From NCBI GenBank assembly GCA_016926155.1, contig JAFGPC010000145.1, positions 1-62,109 of the forward strand: a stretch of DNA of 62,109 nt, in the 5' to 3' direction. The position numbers and the translations under genes are program-made. The notes under the pieces were generated by a model, which was given only the letters and a program-made list of their open reading frames with translations, had not been told where the DNA came from and ran no database searches. The stretch's first letter is position 1. Every line of letters begins with the position of its first letter. Shown here piece by piece: positions 36,329 to 45,604 of this stretch. This stretch comes from Sedimentisphaerales bacterium. GTDB taxonomy: Bacteria; Planctomycetota; Phycisphaerae; Sedimentisphaerales; Anaerohalosphaeraceae.

Positions 36329-36844
36329 TTGAGCTTGGAGCGTAAGAATCTATGGGCGCCTTGGCGCATGGAATATATACGCGGTTTGACCGAAGAGACT
36401 GATTGTTTTTTATGTGACTATATTTCTTCTCCGGATAAGGATACCGAAAATCTGGTTCTCTGGCGCACTGAGCGAAATATCGTTGTCTTCAATCGATTTC
36501 CTTATAATAATGGACATCTTCTGATTGCTCCAAGGCGGCATATTGGAGAATTAGATCAAGCGGAACCGCCTGAACTCCTGGAATTCATGCTATTGACACG
36601 AGACTGTCAGCAGGTGCTGAAACAGGCGGTCCACCCCCATGGTTTTAATGTCGGAATTAATTTCGGCCGCTGTGCCGGAGCCGGGCTTCCCGAGCATCTT
36701 CATTTGCACATTGTTCCGCGATGGAATGGCGACACAAACTACATGGCCGTGTGTGCCCAGACCGAAGTCATCAGTCAGAGCCTGTCCGAGCTATATCAGC
36801 GACTTCGGGAAATCAGCGAAACAGAGAGTTTTCCCAGGTTATAG
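36329..36844 (+). CDS. HIT family hydrolase (diadenosine phosphate type)
   Basis: The 171-residue protein begins with LWAPWRMEYIRG, the signature of the bacterial Ap4A-phosphorylase-like HIT subgroup, and has the catalytic triad H123-L-H125-L-H127 in EHLHLHIVPRW. It contains CFLCDY, which may bind zinc with a second cysteine. It hydrolyses or phosphorolyses dinucleoside polyphosphates in the cytoplasm. The start is a TTG with GGAGG upstream. dgt begins one base after the stop. Confidence 0.9.
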   Translation: MSLERKNLWAPWRMEYIRGLTEETDCFLCDYISSPDKDTENLVLWRTERNIVVFNRFPYNNGHLLIAPRRHIGELDQAEPPELLEFMLLTRDCQQVLKQAVHPHGFNVGINFGRCAGAGLPEHLHLHIVPRWNGDTNYMAVCAQTEVISQSLSELYQRLREISETESFPRL

Positions 36845-36845
36845 C

Positions 36846-37943
36846 ATGTCCGAGAAGCCGGTTCTGTATGCAGTAACGAGTTCTCAAAGTAAAGGTCGAG
36901 TCTATCCCCAGCCTCAACATTCTTATCGTACTGAATTCGAACGGGATCGGGACCGGATCATTCATTGCTCGGCGTTTCGAAGGTTGGAGGGGAAGACCCA
37001 GGTCTTTACGCCGGGATGGAATGAAAATTATCGCACTCGACTCACGCACAGCATCGAAGTGGCTCAAATCGGACGAACCATTGCCAAGGCTCTGGATCTG
37101 AACGAAAGCCTGACCGAGGCAATCTGTCTGGGGCACGATCTGGGGCACAGTCCGTTCGGCCATGCGGGTGAGAAAGTGCTGAATGAATTGATGTCGGATT
37201 TCGGTGGCTTTGAGCATAATCGCCAATCATTACGAATCGTGGATTGGCTCGAGCATCCTTATCCGGATTTTCCCGGATTGAATCTGATGTATGAAACACG
37301 GCTGGGTTTTGCACGGCATTATAGTCCATACGATCAGCCTGAAAGAGACAATTTCAAGGAGAGACAATGCACCCTGGAAGGGCAGGTCGCCAATGTGGCA
37401 GACCGCATTGCATACAACTGTCATGACCTGGAGGATGGATTGCGGGGCCGTTTGTTGAATGAAGAAAAACTTCGAGAAATCCGTCTTTGTGTAGAAGCGC
37501 AAAAGCGGATTGAAGCGGATCGTTTAACAGATCGGATCGTTCGGCAGACCCGAACGGCCAAGACGATCATCGACATGCTGGTGAGTGATGCGATCCAGAC
37601 AAGTCGCAATGCGATCGTAAAATCGGGTGTACAATCGGTTCGTGAAGTAGTAATGCGGAAAGAGCCGTTGGTTCAACTTGACAAATCCTCCGAAAAAAAA
37701 TTATGTGAACTGGAAGCGTTTCTTCTTGAAAGGATGTATCATCATCCTTCCATTATAGAGGTGACTGATAAAGTTGAGAAATGGATGAAATCTGTATTTG
37801 ACAAGCTGTGCAAGTCTCCGGATCAGATGCCTCGCTATTTTCAGTCGATGATTGAAAGCCAGGGATTGCAGCGAGTCGTGTGTGATTATATGGCGGGAAT
37901 GACAGATCGTTTTTGTCTGTCTCTTGTGGAAGAGAGATTATGA
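36846..37943 (+). CDS. dgt: dGTP triphosphohydrolase (HD superfamily)
   Basis: The 365-residue enzyme removes triphosphate from deoxynucleotides. Its HD metal site is seen in TRLTHSIEVAQ, CLGHDLGHSPFGHAGE and ADRIAYNCHDLEDG, and FRRLEGKTQVF matches the conserved N-terminal segment. The length fits the dGTPase-like type-2 subfamily. The ATG at 36846 follows the HIT stop by one base. Its stop overlaps the pgpA start (ATGA), which suggests coupling. Confidence 0.93.
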   Translation: MSEKPVLYAVTSSQSKGRVYPQPQHSYRTEFERDRDRIIHCSAFRRLEGKTQVFTPGWNENYRTRLTHSIEVAQIGRTIAKALDLNESLTEAICLGHDLGHSPFGHAGEKVLNELMSDFGGFEHNRQSLRIVDWLEHPYPDFPGLNLMYETRLGFARHYSPYDQPERDNFKERQCTLEGQVANVADRIAYNCHDLEDGLRGRLLNEEKLREIRLCVEAQKRIEADRLTDRIVRQTRTAKTIIDMLVSDAIQTSRNAIVKSGVQSVREVVMRKEPLVQLDKSSEKKLCELEAFLLERMYHHPSIIEVTDKVEKWMKSVFDKLCKSPDQMPRYFQSMIESQGLQRVVCDYMAGMTDRFCLSLVEERL

Positions 37944-38431
37944 AGAATTTCAGACGAGTGTTGACTTCTTGCTTTGGGTTGGGCTGGCTTCCGATCGCTC
38001 CAGGCACATGGGGTTCTTTGCCGCCGGTTGTGCTGTTTGCCGGGTTATCACTACTGAAAACGCCGCCTTGGTGTATCACGATTGCCATGACTGTCTTAGT
38101 TATTTTGGCTTCGTGGGGGTGCATAGCTTTTGCATCATCTGCCATCTCGGCTTGTGGGAAAGAAGATCCCGGGGAAGTAGTACTGGATGAAGTAGCCGGC
38201 CAGGCGATAACTTTTATGGTCATTCCTGCATTACCATCAGTCGGTTCTGTATGGATTATCGCAGCAGCGGGATTTTTGTCCTTTCGCTTTTTTGACATCC
38301 TTAAGTTATGGCCATGCAAGAGGTTAGAGAAATTCCCGGCCGGGTGGGGCATCCTGCTGGACGATCTTATGGCCGGGGTGTATGCTGCCGTAGTAGTCCA
38401 GTTGATTATCCGGCTATGGCTTATTGGATAG
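37940..38431 (+). CDS. pgpA: Phosphatidylglycerophosphatase A
   Basis: The 163-residue membrane enzyme makes phosphatidylglycerol from its phosphate. It has the motif GLGWLPIAPGTWGSLP near the start, VVLDEVAGQ with the metal-binding Asp and Glu, FRFFDILKLWP and GILLDDLMAGVYA. Three or four membrane helices are visible. The ATG at 37940 overlaps the dgt stop by four bases. It is a core phospholipid gene, together with cdsA further downstream. Confidence 0.93.
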   Translation: MKNFRRVLTSCFGLGWLPIAPGTWGSLPPVVLFAGLSLLKTPPWCITIAMTVLVILASWGCIAFASSAISACGKEDPGEVVLDEVAGQAITFMVIPALPSVGSVWIIAAAGFLSFRFFDILKLWPCKRLEKFPAGWGILLDDLMAGVYAAVVVQLIIRLWLIG

Positions 38432-38509
38432 GGTCATGAAGGCAGGTGGGCTTTTTGTCGATAAGGTATCCATCGATCAAAGTTTGCGCAGAATGACGAA
38501 AGGCCCAAA

Positions 38510-41098
38510 ATGCCCGTTGAGACACTGGAAATAGGACAGACGCAGGAATTATCCATGGATCAGGACCACTCGATACAGATAGCTCAAAAACTGAGGCAGC
38601 GGTTTGACCATCTCAATTTACATCGCCCCGCCCGAGTGGTTCGGTATGAGCCGGGAGACGAACTGAGCTATAATATGTCCAGTGTGGAAGGGGATCAGAA
38701 GGCTTCGGTTCGATTGGTGATTGAGAAATTTGTCGGAGGAGGCTTTGCCGGACAGGTTTACCGAGTCAAAGTGCTTGGGATGGAAGCAGATTCCGGTCCA
38801 CTCGAGAGAATGGGTGGGATCGAAGTCAACAGCGTCTATGCCATGAAGATCCTGATTCCGCCATCGGGTTTTTCAGTCCTGTTTCGCAATTTTGTCTATT
38901 GGCTGGGTTTTCAAGGACCATTCCAGCTTCAAGTCAATCCGGAGGCCGCTCGAGCCGGAGCGATCTGGCAAAAGTTCATCCGCAGAGCCGCCCAAATCCG
39001 TTTTGGTGACGAATCCTGTATCAATGATATCCATGTTACCTTTGTTGATCCGATCCTGGGCAGTTGTGGGGAGTTGAGCGATTGGGTGGAGGGACGAACA
39101 TGGCGGCTGGAGGTGGATGAAAATCTGGATACCCTCAAACGCTGGAAAAAAGACAAGCCATACCAGCCGGATCGACTGGGTTCACCGGAGTACCGATCCA
39201 AGAAAAAGTTTATGGCCGAGTTGGTCACTTTATTGTATGATGTGGGGGCCCATGAGTTTGCCCGGCAGTACGAATGGTCCACCTGCAAAAGTCAGCCGAA
39301 TGCCTTGAAACGGACGGAAACGAACCAGGATCCGGTGGCTGGATTGATTGCGGTCGATTTTCGGGCAGGACTGGCCCTGCTGCCGTTTTTACCTATGAGT
39401 CCAGGTGACTTCAAGCTGATCTGGCAGGGACTCAAACGAGGTTCCCTGGTACAGTTTGACCGAGGCAATCTTGATACGCTCGAGGCCTTTGTGAATACAC
39501 ATCGAGAGGCCTTTTCAGACATGCTGCCGCTTCTGGAGGAATTAAAGCAATGTGAGGAAATCTATCGCAATTCTCTGCCCGATGTGACACACAATCACCT
39601 GAGGTTATTCTATAGCGGGAAATTGTGGCGAACCATACTGGATAGTGCTGTCACCGGATGGAAGGTGCGTAATCTTGTCGACGAAGCCGGCGAACGAAAA
39701 CTGCGAGACAGTCGGTTCAAGACAATCGTATTTCTCCTGTTGGGATTGATTCCGTTCCTGGGCAGGGCTCTGCGGAAGAACTGGTGCCATGCGGCATGGA
39801 GAAGCCATTATAAATCGATGCTGGGTAGTTGGGACTATTTCAAGCGGGCTGTCAAAGGCCGCATCGCCGAACGGGTATTGGCATGGTATCGGGCAGGACG
39901 GATCGGGCCTGAGCAGGTTCAGAGGATCGCCTTCAATGTCCGCTCTTTTATGTCTCATAAACTTCTTTCGATAATTACCTGGGCCGGATTGCATCGGTTC
40001 ATCACGGACGGGCAGGTTCGAAGGGAAAAGCTCTATATCATTTTTGTTCGGCCGATTCGACTCTATTTTAATTCCGAACTGCGCGAGCAATGGATGCGCG
40101 ACATGGTGCAGGAAGGTCGGCGTAAACATATTCTAACCGATGAAGATGCCGCTACGATTATTTCACGTCTAGATGAACCTTATATCCAGCGATATCTGAT
40201 TAGCTTGGTTGTGCATCTATTAACCCTTCCGATTACTCAAGTTGTATCTGTTCTGATTGCAACAATCTACTGTTATATTCATCGAGGCGAACCGAATGCA
40301 TGGGCGGTTGGATTGGGGATTATCGGATTATTTCAGGTGGTTCCAATTTCTCCTGGCTCGTTCTGCCGTGGATTATATACAACGATCCTGGCGATTTATG
40401 ATCGCAACTTTAAAGACTACAATATTGCCCTGTTCCTGAGCTACTTCAAATATGTGGGGTATCTTGCCTTTCCGATCCAGATGACGCATCATTATCCAAC
40501 GATTTCGAGGTTTATGGCGGGGCACTGGGCGACGGATGCCGTGCATATCGTACCGGTTTTTGGAGAACGGGGTGCGCTGTTGGAACATTGGGTATTTTGC
40601 CTATTTTACAATTGGCCGCTGACAATCCGCCGCCGGATGCAGGCCCGGGCTCAGGTTCGCGCTTTACAGTCTCCAAGGTATTTCCATATCCCCTTCTTTG
40701 CAATTCTTGGAGCGATAGTATTGGCAATTGCTCATTCAATCGCTTTGAATCATGGTCTGGTGCCGTCCCGTGATAATAAATGGTTTCTGACCGGTTTGTG
40801 GTATGTGATGCTCACAACGCCGGTTTTAGCCGGCTGGGGATTGACCGTATTTGCCGGTGGATTATCTCTAGGCCGCAGGATCATCGCCTCTCCGATGTGC
40901 GGGGTGGTTCTCGGTGTGCTGTACTCGATTGCCGCCGCCGTTCTTGAGGATCGTTCTCAGATAGAATCTACGGCTTTCTGGGTACCCATGATCTGGCGGA
41001 GCTTCTTTTTCACGGTTTTTTGCACAATAGGGGCACTCGTTACCGAATTGCTTTTACCCGATCCAAACATTGCCGTTGAAGAAAAAGTTGGCCTGTAA
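38510..41098 (+). CDS. ABC1/UbiB-like pseudokinase fused to a multi-pass membrane domain
   Basis: The 862-residue protein starts with a cytoplasmic domain that resembles an atypical protein kinase: glycine-rich loop GGGFAGQVY (residues 76-84), a lysine in YAMKI (K113), and CKSQPNALK (about 259-267) followed by LIAVDFRAGLALL (D283). The last two align by order with DPHPGN and LLDFG of the ABC1/UbiB family, but the first aspartate and histidine of DPHPGN are lost, so catalysis is doubtful. From about residue 400 on there are nine or so membrane helices, with charged loops such as SPGSFCRGLY. I do not recognise that membrane family. The ATG at 38510 has AAAGG upstream. The fold call is inference; the coding status is sure. 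Confidence 0.6.
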   Translation: MPVETLEIGQTQELSMDQDHSIQIAQKLRQRFDHLNLHRPARVVRYEPGDELSYNMSSVEGDQKASVRLVIEKFVGGGFAGQVYRVKVLGMEADSGPLERMGGIEVNSVYAMKILIPPSGFSVLFRNFVYWLGFQGPFQLQVNPEAARAGAIWQKFIRRAAQIRFGDESCINDIHVTFVDPILGSCGELSDWVEGRTWRLEVDENLDTLKRWKKDKPYQPDRLGSPEYRSKKKFMAELVTLLYDVGAHEFARQYEWSTCKSQPNALKRTETNQDPVAGLIAVDFRAGLALLPFLPMSPGDFKLIWQGLKRGSLVQFDRGNLDTLEAFVNTHREAFSDMLPLLEELKQCEEIYRNSLPDVTHNHLRLFYSGKLWRTILDSAVTGWKVRNLVDEAGERKLRDSRFKTIVFLLLGLIPFLGRALRKNWCHAAWRSHYKSMLGSWDYFKRAVKGRIAERVLAWYRAGRIGPEQVQRIAFNVRSFMSHKLLSIITWAGLHRFITDGQVRREKLYIIFVRPIRLYFNSELREQWMRDMVQEGRRKHILTDEDAATIISRLDEPYIQRYLISLVVHLLTLPITQVVSVLIATIYCYIHRGEPNAWAVGLGIIGLFQVVPISPGSFCRGLYTTILAIYDRNFKDYNIALFLSYFKYVGYLAFPIQMTHHYPTISRFMAGHWATDAVHIVPVFGERGALLEHWVFCLFYNWPLTIRRRMQARAQVRALQSPRYFHIPFFAILGAIVLAIAHSIALNHGLVPSRDNKWFLTGLWYVMLTTPVLAGWGLTVFAGGLSLGRRIIASPMCGVVLGVLYSIAAAVLEDRSQIESTAFWVPMIWRSFFFTVFCTIGALVTELLLPDPNIAVEEKVGL

Positions 41099-41309
41099 CA
41101 GAAATCAGCTTTTAAAAATTCACATCTTATTTTCCTGTATGGACTTACAACAAGAATAGGAGAGTTTTGTCATCCCTGTCCCTGAACCGGCCATTCATCG
41201 AATGGGTAGGATTTTTGCATGGTTTCTGGAACGTTCCCTCTTGCCAAGCCGGTTTGAATGTGCGAATATAAAGCGTTTTGGTATTTGACAGTAGGAACGT
41301 TGAGGAAAG

Positions 41310-42062
41310 ATGGCCAATAGCTATAGTTCACTGTGCGACGATTTTTTCGTCGATCTGCACGTTAATACGGAACTGGACCTGCCGACGGAGCGGGATACAA
41401 TACTGCATTTTTTTGAGCGTATCGAAAAGCAGTTTCCAGGGATGGGGAATTTTCGTCGTCGAGACAACGGCGATTTCAACCTGGAAGAAGAACGCGAAGG
41501 GCAGCGCTACCGCTGGATTACCTTGGAAATGGATCGGCTCTGTGTCGGCTGCGCCAATCCGCTTGTGATGGAGGATGCGTACAGCCTGCAGCGGACGGCA
41601 CTGGAATTATCGCCGTATATGCTGGGAATCAACCACCTGGATATTGATTCGTTGGATGTGACCTTTACAATGGATTTTGACTTCCAGGGCAACCACGACG
41701 AGGTAATTTCCGAAGCCTTATATGGCAACAGTGCATTTTCTTCTTTACTGGAAATTCCGAAAGCCCGGCCATTGGGATTTTCGCCCAGTGCGATTGTGTC
41801 GTTGAGCCAGGATTGCTATTGCCAGGCTCGGATTGCGATTGAGTCAAGAACCACGGTATACGAGGTTCGTAACGGCAAATTCAAACCGGATGAGCCGATC
41901 AGCCTTTATTTCACTGTCCGGCGGTATCCTCGTCCGGGGGAAAGGTTCGATGCACCCAAGTCATTCGACATGCAATGCCGCATCGCCGAAGACCTGATGG
42001 CCGAAAAAATCTTTCCGAGTTTCGCCGCGCCCTTGATAAATGCGATTGCCCAGAGGAGGTAG
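41310..42062 (+). CDS. Uncharacterised 250-residue protein
   Basis: I do not recognise this family. The protein is soluble, acidic and alpha/beta, starting SSLCDDFFVDLHVNTELDLP and containing FTVRRYPRPGERFDAPKSF near the end. It has conserved-looking cysteines in CVGCANPL and DCYCQAR. GAGGA lies before the ATG at 41310. The preceding 210-base gap contains a perfect palindrome GGAACGTTCC (41228-41237) and a second GGAACGT at 41294, possibly an operator. A small membrane gene follows 41 bases later. Confidence 0.6.
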   Translation: MANSYSSLCDDFFVDLHVNTELDLPTERDTILHFFERIEKQFPGMGNFRRRDNGDFNLEEEREGQRYRWITLEMDRLCVGCANPLVMEDAYSLQRTALELSPYMLGINHLDIDSLDVTFTMDFDFQGNHDEVISEALYGNSAFSSLLEIPKARPLGFSPSAIVSLSQDCYCQARIAIESRTTVYEVRNGKFKPDEPISLYFTVRRYPRPGERFDAPKSFDMQCRIAEDLMAEKIFPSFAAPLINAIAQRR

Positions 42063-42103
42063 GGGGTGTATGGGTATCGGGGAATCAATGTTAGGAGGTA
42101 TAA

Positions 42104-42562
42104 ATGGCTATTATTGCACCGTTGAGCAAGTATAAGAGAGGTAACTTCAAGATCGTTATTGCCGTGTTAATCGGTTTAGCCGTGTGGTTCGCTTACGATG
42201 GGTATCTCAACAAGAGTTTTATCGAAAAACACACTCAGGAGGATGGAAAGCCGGACATTACACTTGCAACCAATAGACATATACCGCCTTTTCTGGCCGC
42301 AGCGGCCATTCTGATGGGCGTATGGTATTTTGCAGTCAAAGAAAAAAAAGTGATTGCCGATGAATCGGCGTTAATTGCAGGCAAAATCCGTATTCCATTT
42401 GATTCGATAGAACGAATTGACAAGACGCATTTTGATTCGAATGGATACTTTATTGTTACCTATAAAAAGGAAACCGGGGGGGAAGCTGAACTTCGGCTAA
42501 ACGAGCGAACCTATGATAATCTTCCGGCCATTCTGGAAGAACTGATCCGCCAGATTACCTGA
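42104..42562 (+). CDS. Small membrane protein with PH-like domain
   Basis: The 152-residue protein has two membrane helices (about 17-34 and 63-80), followed by a 70-residue domain with the strand pattern KVIADESALIAGKIRIPFDSIERID and YFIVTYKKETGGEAELRL, like the bacterial PH (bPH2) fold. A nearly perfect Shine-Dalgarno (TTAGGAGG) lies six bases before the ATG. It follows the unknown 250-residue gene and precedes purA by 40 bases. The function is not known. Confidence 0.62.
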   Translation: MAIIAPLSKYKRGNFKIVIAVLIGLAVWFAYDGYLNKSFIEKHTQEDGKPDITLATNRHIPPFLAAAAILMGVWYFAVKEKKVIADESALIAGKIRIPFDSIERIDKTHFDSNGYFIVTYKKETGGEAELRLNERTYDNLPAILEELIRQIT

Positions 42563-42602
42563 TCCGGTACAACTCGAAATCAACAGAGAAGAAGCCTATT
42601 TT

Positions 42603-43886
42603 ATGAATTATTGTGTTGTGGGATTACAATGGGGTGACGAGGGCAAGGGAAAAGTGGTCGATATCCTTGCCGAAAACAGCGATATAGTTGTGCGCTATGC
42701 GGGCGGAGCAAATGCGGGCCATACCGTAATTATCGGTGACGAACGGTTCGCATTGCATCTGATGCCCAGCGGGGCGGTTCGTCCGGGTATGGCATGTGTG
42801 ATCGGCAATGGCGTGGTGGTTGATCCGGAGGTGCTGAACGGCGAAATCGAAGGCCTGTCTAAGCGGGGAATCTCCCTGGAGGGTCGTCTTTTTATCAGTG
42901 AGAATGCTCACGTTGTCCTGGACTACCATAAACAGGAAGACCGGCTTCGGGAAGAAGCATTGGGCAAAAACAAGATTGGCACGACGGCAAGAGGAATCGG
43001 GCCATGTTATGCCGACAAGGTTGGCCGCAGCTTTGCGATCCGTATGGCCGATTTCCGCGATATGGATGGATTGTATAATAAGCTTGTGCAAATAGCGGAA
43101 TACAAAAATAAAATCCTTAACGCTTTGTATAATGTTCCGCCGGTGGATACCGAATCCATTTTTACGAAATGCAGAATGTATCGGGAGAACCTTTTACGAT
43201 ACGTGTGTAATACAACACGGTATCTGCATGAGGCGATGGAGCAGGGGAAAAAAGTGCTATTTGAGGGAGCACAAGGTTCTTTGCTGGACCTCGATCATGG
43301 GACCTTCCCTTTCGTTACCAGTTCCAATTCCAGTTCACTGGGCATGGGTGCCGGCTGTGGTGTTCCGATGAAAATGATCGATACGTTTATCGGATTGGTG
43401 AAAGCCTATTCCACTCGGGTTGGAGCAGGGCCTTTCCCGACCGAGCAGGATAATGAGATTGGCAATCGAATCCGGGAAAAGGGTCACGAATACGGCACAA
43501 CGACCGGTCGACCCAGACGGTGCGGTTGGTTCGATGCCGTGGCCGTTGCCTATTCCGCGCGGATCGGCGGTATCGATGAGATTGCGATGATGCATCTGGA
43601 TACCCTGGCAGGTTTGCCCGAATTGCAGGTGTGCCGAGCATATCGAATCGATGGGCATGAAACAACATTTTTCCCCTGCGATGCCGAGGAATTAAGTCAG
43701 GTTGAGTGTGTATACGAAACGCTTCCCGGCTGGGATGCGGATGTGTCAGGGATTACACAGTACAGGGATCTGCCCACTGAGATGCGTCATTATATTGAGT
43801 TGATTGAGAGTATTGTCAGGACTCCAATTACGATTCTAGGTGTGGGACCACGACGAAGTCAGGCGATTTTTCGGAACCGAAGCTAG
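42603..43886 (+). CDS. purA: Adenylosuccinate synthetase
   Basis: The 427-residue enzyme joins IMP and aspartate with GTP hydrolysis, the first committed step to AMP. The P-loop is WGDEGKGKVVDIL near residue 11-23; FEGAQGSLLDLDHGTFPFVTSS is the signature of the IMP-binding region, and GVGPRRSQAIF closes the GTP-binding part. Full length. The ATG at 42603 opens the conserved N-terminus. Confidence 0.97.
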   Translation: MNYCVVGLQWGDEGKGKVVDILAENSDIVVRYAGGANAGHTVIIGDERFALHLMPSGAVRPGMACVIGNGVVVDPEVLNGEIEGLSKRGISLEGRLFISENAHVVLDYHKQEDRLREEALGKNKIGTTARGIGPCYADKVGRSFAIRMADFRDMDGLYNKLVQIAEYKNKILNALYNVPPVDTESIFTKCRMYRENLLRYVCNTTRYLHEAMEQGKKVLFEGAQGSLLDLDHGTFPFVTSSNSSSLGMGAGCGVPMKMIDTFIGLVKAYSTRVGAGPFPTEQDNEIGNRIREKGHEYGTTTGRPRRCGWFDAVAVAYSARIGGIDEIAMMHLDTLAGLPELQVCRAYRIDGHETTFFPCDAEELSQVECVYETLPGWDADVSGITQYRDLPTEMRHYIELIESIVRTPITILGVGPRRSQAIFRNRS

Positions 43887-43941
43887 TACTTGTATTATAA
43901 ATAATCGAAGATCAGATGGCCAACGGTATAAAGGATAAACA

Positions 43942-44718
43942 TTGAATCGGAGTTTTTCTGAAAAACGAGAAAAAACCGCCGAGCGATTGGGAATCGAGAC
44001 CGATCATGTGCCGCGTCATATTGCGATTATTATGGACGGTAATGGCCGCTGGGCGCAGCGACAAAACCTCCCCCGATTCCGAGGCCACGAAAAAGGCGCC
44101 AAGACCGTCGAAGAGATCGCCAAATATTGCGTAGATGTAGGGCTGGAATGTCTGAGCTTGTATTCCTTCAGCATGCAGAACTGGAAACGACCCAAAGAGG
44201 AAATCGACTTTTTGATGTTTCTGTACAGTTCCTACCTGAAGGGCATTCAGCCGACCCTGATGGAAAACCATGTTCGGCTTGTGCATCTGGGTCGTCGGGA
44301 TCGTTTGCCACAGGATGTGCTGGATGCGTTGGATGATACTCTCGCAGTAACGCAGAATAATACGGGCATGGCTTTGGGGCTGGCTTTGAATTACGGTTCG
44401 CGATCCGAAATCGTGGATGCGGTGTCCCGGATTGCCCGGGAATGTAAAGAAGGGGGTCTTTTACCGGAAGATATTGATGAAGACTGTATAAGCAGACATC
44501 TTTACACTGCCGACTTGCTCGATCCGGATCTCTTGATTCGTACTTCGGGTGAACTGCGGATCAGTAACTTTCTGCTTTGGCAAATCTCATACACGGAATT
44601 CTATGTGACGGATACGCTTTGGCCCGATTTTTCCACCGACTCGATCGACGAAGCAATTTTGACATATGCCGCTCGTTCCCGTCGTTTCGGGGATATCAAA
44701 GCGCAACCGGCAAGCTGA
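43942..44718 (+). CDS. uppS: Isoprenyl transferase (undecaprenyl diphosphate synthase type)
   Basis: The 258-residue cis-prenyltransferase makes the C55 lipid carrier for cell-wall and lipopolysaccharide units. Signatures are HIAIIMDGNGRWAQ (Asp and Gly loop), LSLYSFSMQNWKRP, NYGSRSEIVDAV and LIRTSGELRISNFLLWQ. The start is a TTG at 43942 with AAGGA upstream. cdsA starts nine bases later, the usual envelope-lipid neighbourhood. Confidence 0.95.
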   Translation: MNRSFSEKREKTAERLGIETDHVPRHIAIIMDGNGRWAQRQNLPRFRGHEKGAKTVEEIAKYCVDVGLECLSLYSFSMQNWKRPKEEIDFLMFLYSSYLKGIQPTLMENHVRLVHLGRRDRLPQDVLDALDDTLAVTQNNTGMALGLALNYGSRSEIVDAVSRIARECKEGGLLPEDIDEDCISRHLYTADLLDPDLLIRTSGELRISNFLLWQISYTEFYVTDTLWPDFSTDSIDEAILTYAARSRRFGDIKAQPAS

Positions 44719-44727
44719 TTTCTACTC

Positions 44728-45594
44728 ATGCTTAGATATCGACTTATTTTCGGCACATTGATGGTGGTCTTGTTTGTTGGCCTGATCCTTCTGGATGGAT
44801 ATCTGGATGGTTCCCTCACACTTCAAATACCCGACAAGACGCCTCAGGGGACGATTCTTTGTGTCTTGGTAGCTTTGCTGGCATTGCCTGCAATGTGGGA
44901 GATGAAAGGACTAGTGAAGACTACAGGAGCTTGTCTCTGGCTGCCGGTTGCGATTCCGGCGGCTGTTTTATTGGCGACCAGTTGGTATTGGGCCCAATTT
45001 TCTTCGTCATCCGGCAGGTTTCTGTCGCTGCATCTGGCGGGAGTACTAGCCGGGACATTATTGCTTCTTTTTCTTTTTCAGGCCCGACGTTATGGGACCA
45101 GAGGGACAATTCTTAATTGCGGGGCGAATTATTTTTCGATTATCTATCTGGGGCTTTTCAGCAGTTTTGTATTGGCCATTCGAATCGAATACGGGCCGTG
45201 GTTTCTTTTATTGTTCATTTTTACCGTAAAGTCTTCTGATACAGGAGCTTACGCGATTGGAAGGTGGCTGGGGAAACATCCGTTCTCCCCTTCTATCAGC
45301 CCAAAAAAGACTTGGGAAGGCGTTATGGGGGGGATATTCTTTGCTGTCGTGACAGCCATCCTATTTAGTGTCTTTTGTGGTATAATGGATTGGTGGCTAA
45401 GTATCCTGTTCGGGATGTTGTTTGCTTTGCTTGGGCAACTGGGCGATTTGGCCGAATCCATGATAAAGAGAGATGCTCAGCAAAAGGATTCCGCTGGCCA
45501 TGTGCCGGGATTTGGCGGCGTGCTGGATGTCATCGATTCGCCCCTGGCGACAGCGCCGCTGGCATATCTGTTTTTTGCTGTGTTCTGTCGATAA
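44728..45594 (+). CDS. cdsA: Phosphatidate cytidylyltransferase
   Basis: The 288-residue integral membrane enzyme makes CDP-diacylglycerol. It has about eight membrane helices and the family signature near the end: SISPKKTWEGVMGG and DLAESMIKRDAQQKDS with FGGVLDVIDSPL. It is coupled to uppS upstream and to phoH downstream (10 bases). The genes dxr and rseP that often follow are not here. Confidence 0.94.
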   Translation: MLRYRLIFGTLMVVLFVGLILLDGYLDGSLTLQIPDKTPQGTILCVLVALLALPAMWEMKGLVKTTGACLWLPVAIPAAVLLATSWYWAQFSSSSGRFLSLHLAGVLAGTLLLLFLFQARRYGTRGTILNCGANYFSIIYLGLFSSFVLAIRIEYGPWFLLLFIFTVKSSDTGAYAIGRWLGKHPFSPSISPKKTWEGVMGGIFFAVVTAILFSVFCGIMDWWLSILFGMLFALLGQLGDLAESMIKRDAQQKDSAGHVPGFGGVLDVIDSPLATAPLAYLFFAVFCR

Positions 45595-45604
45595 GAGAGG
45601 ACAT

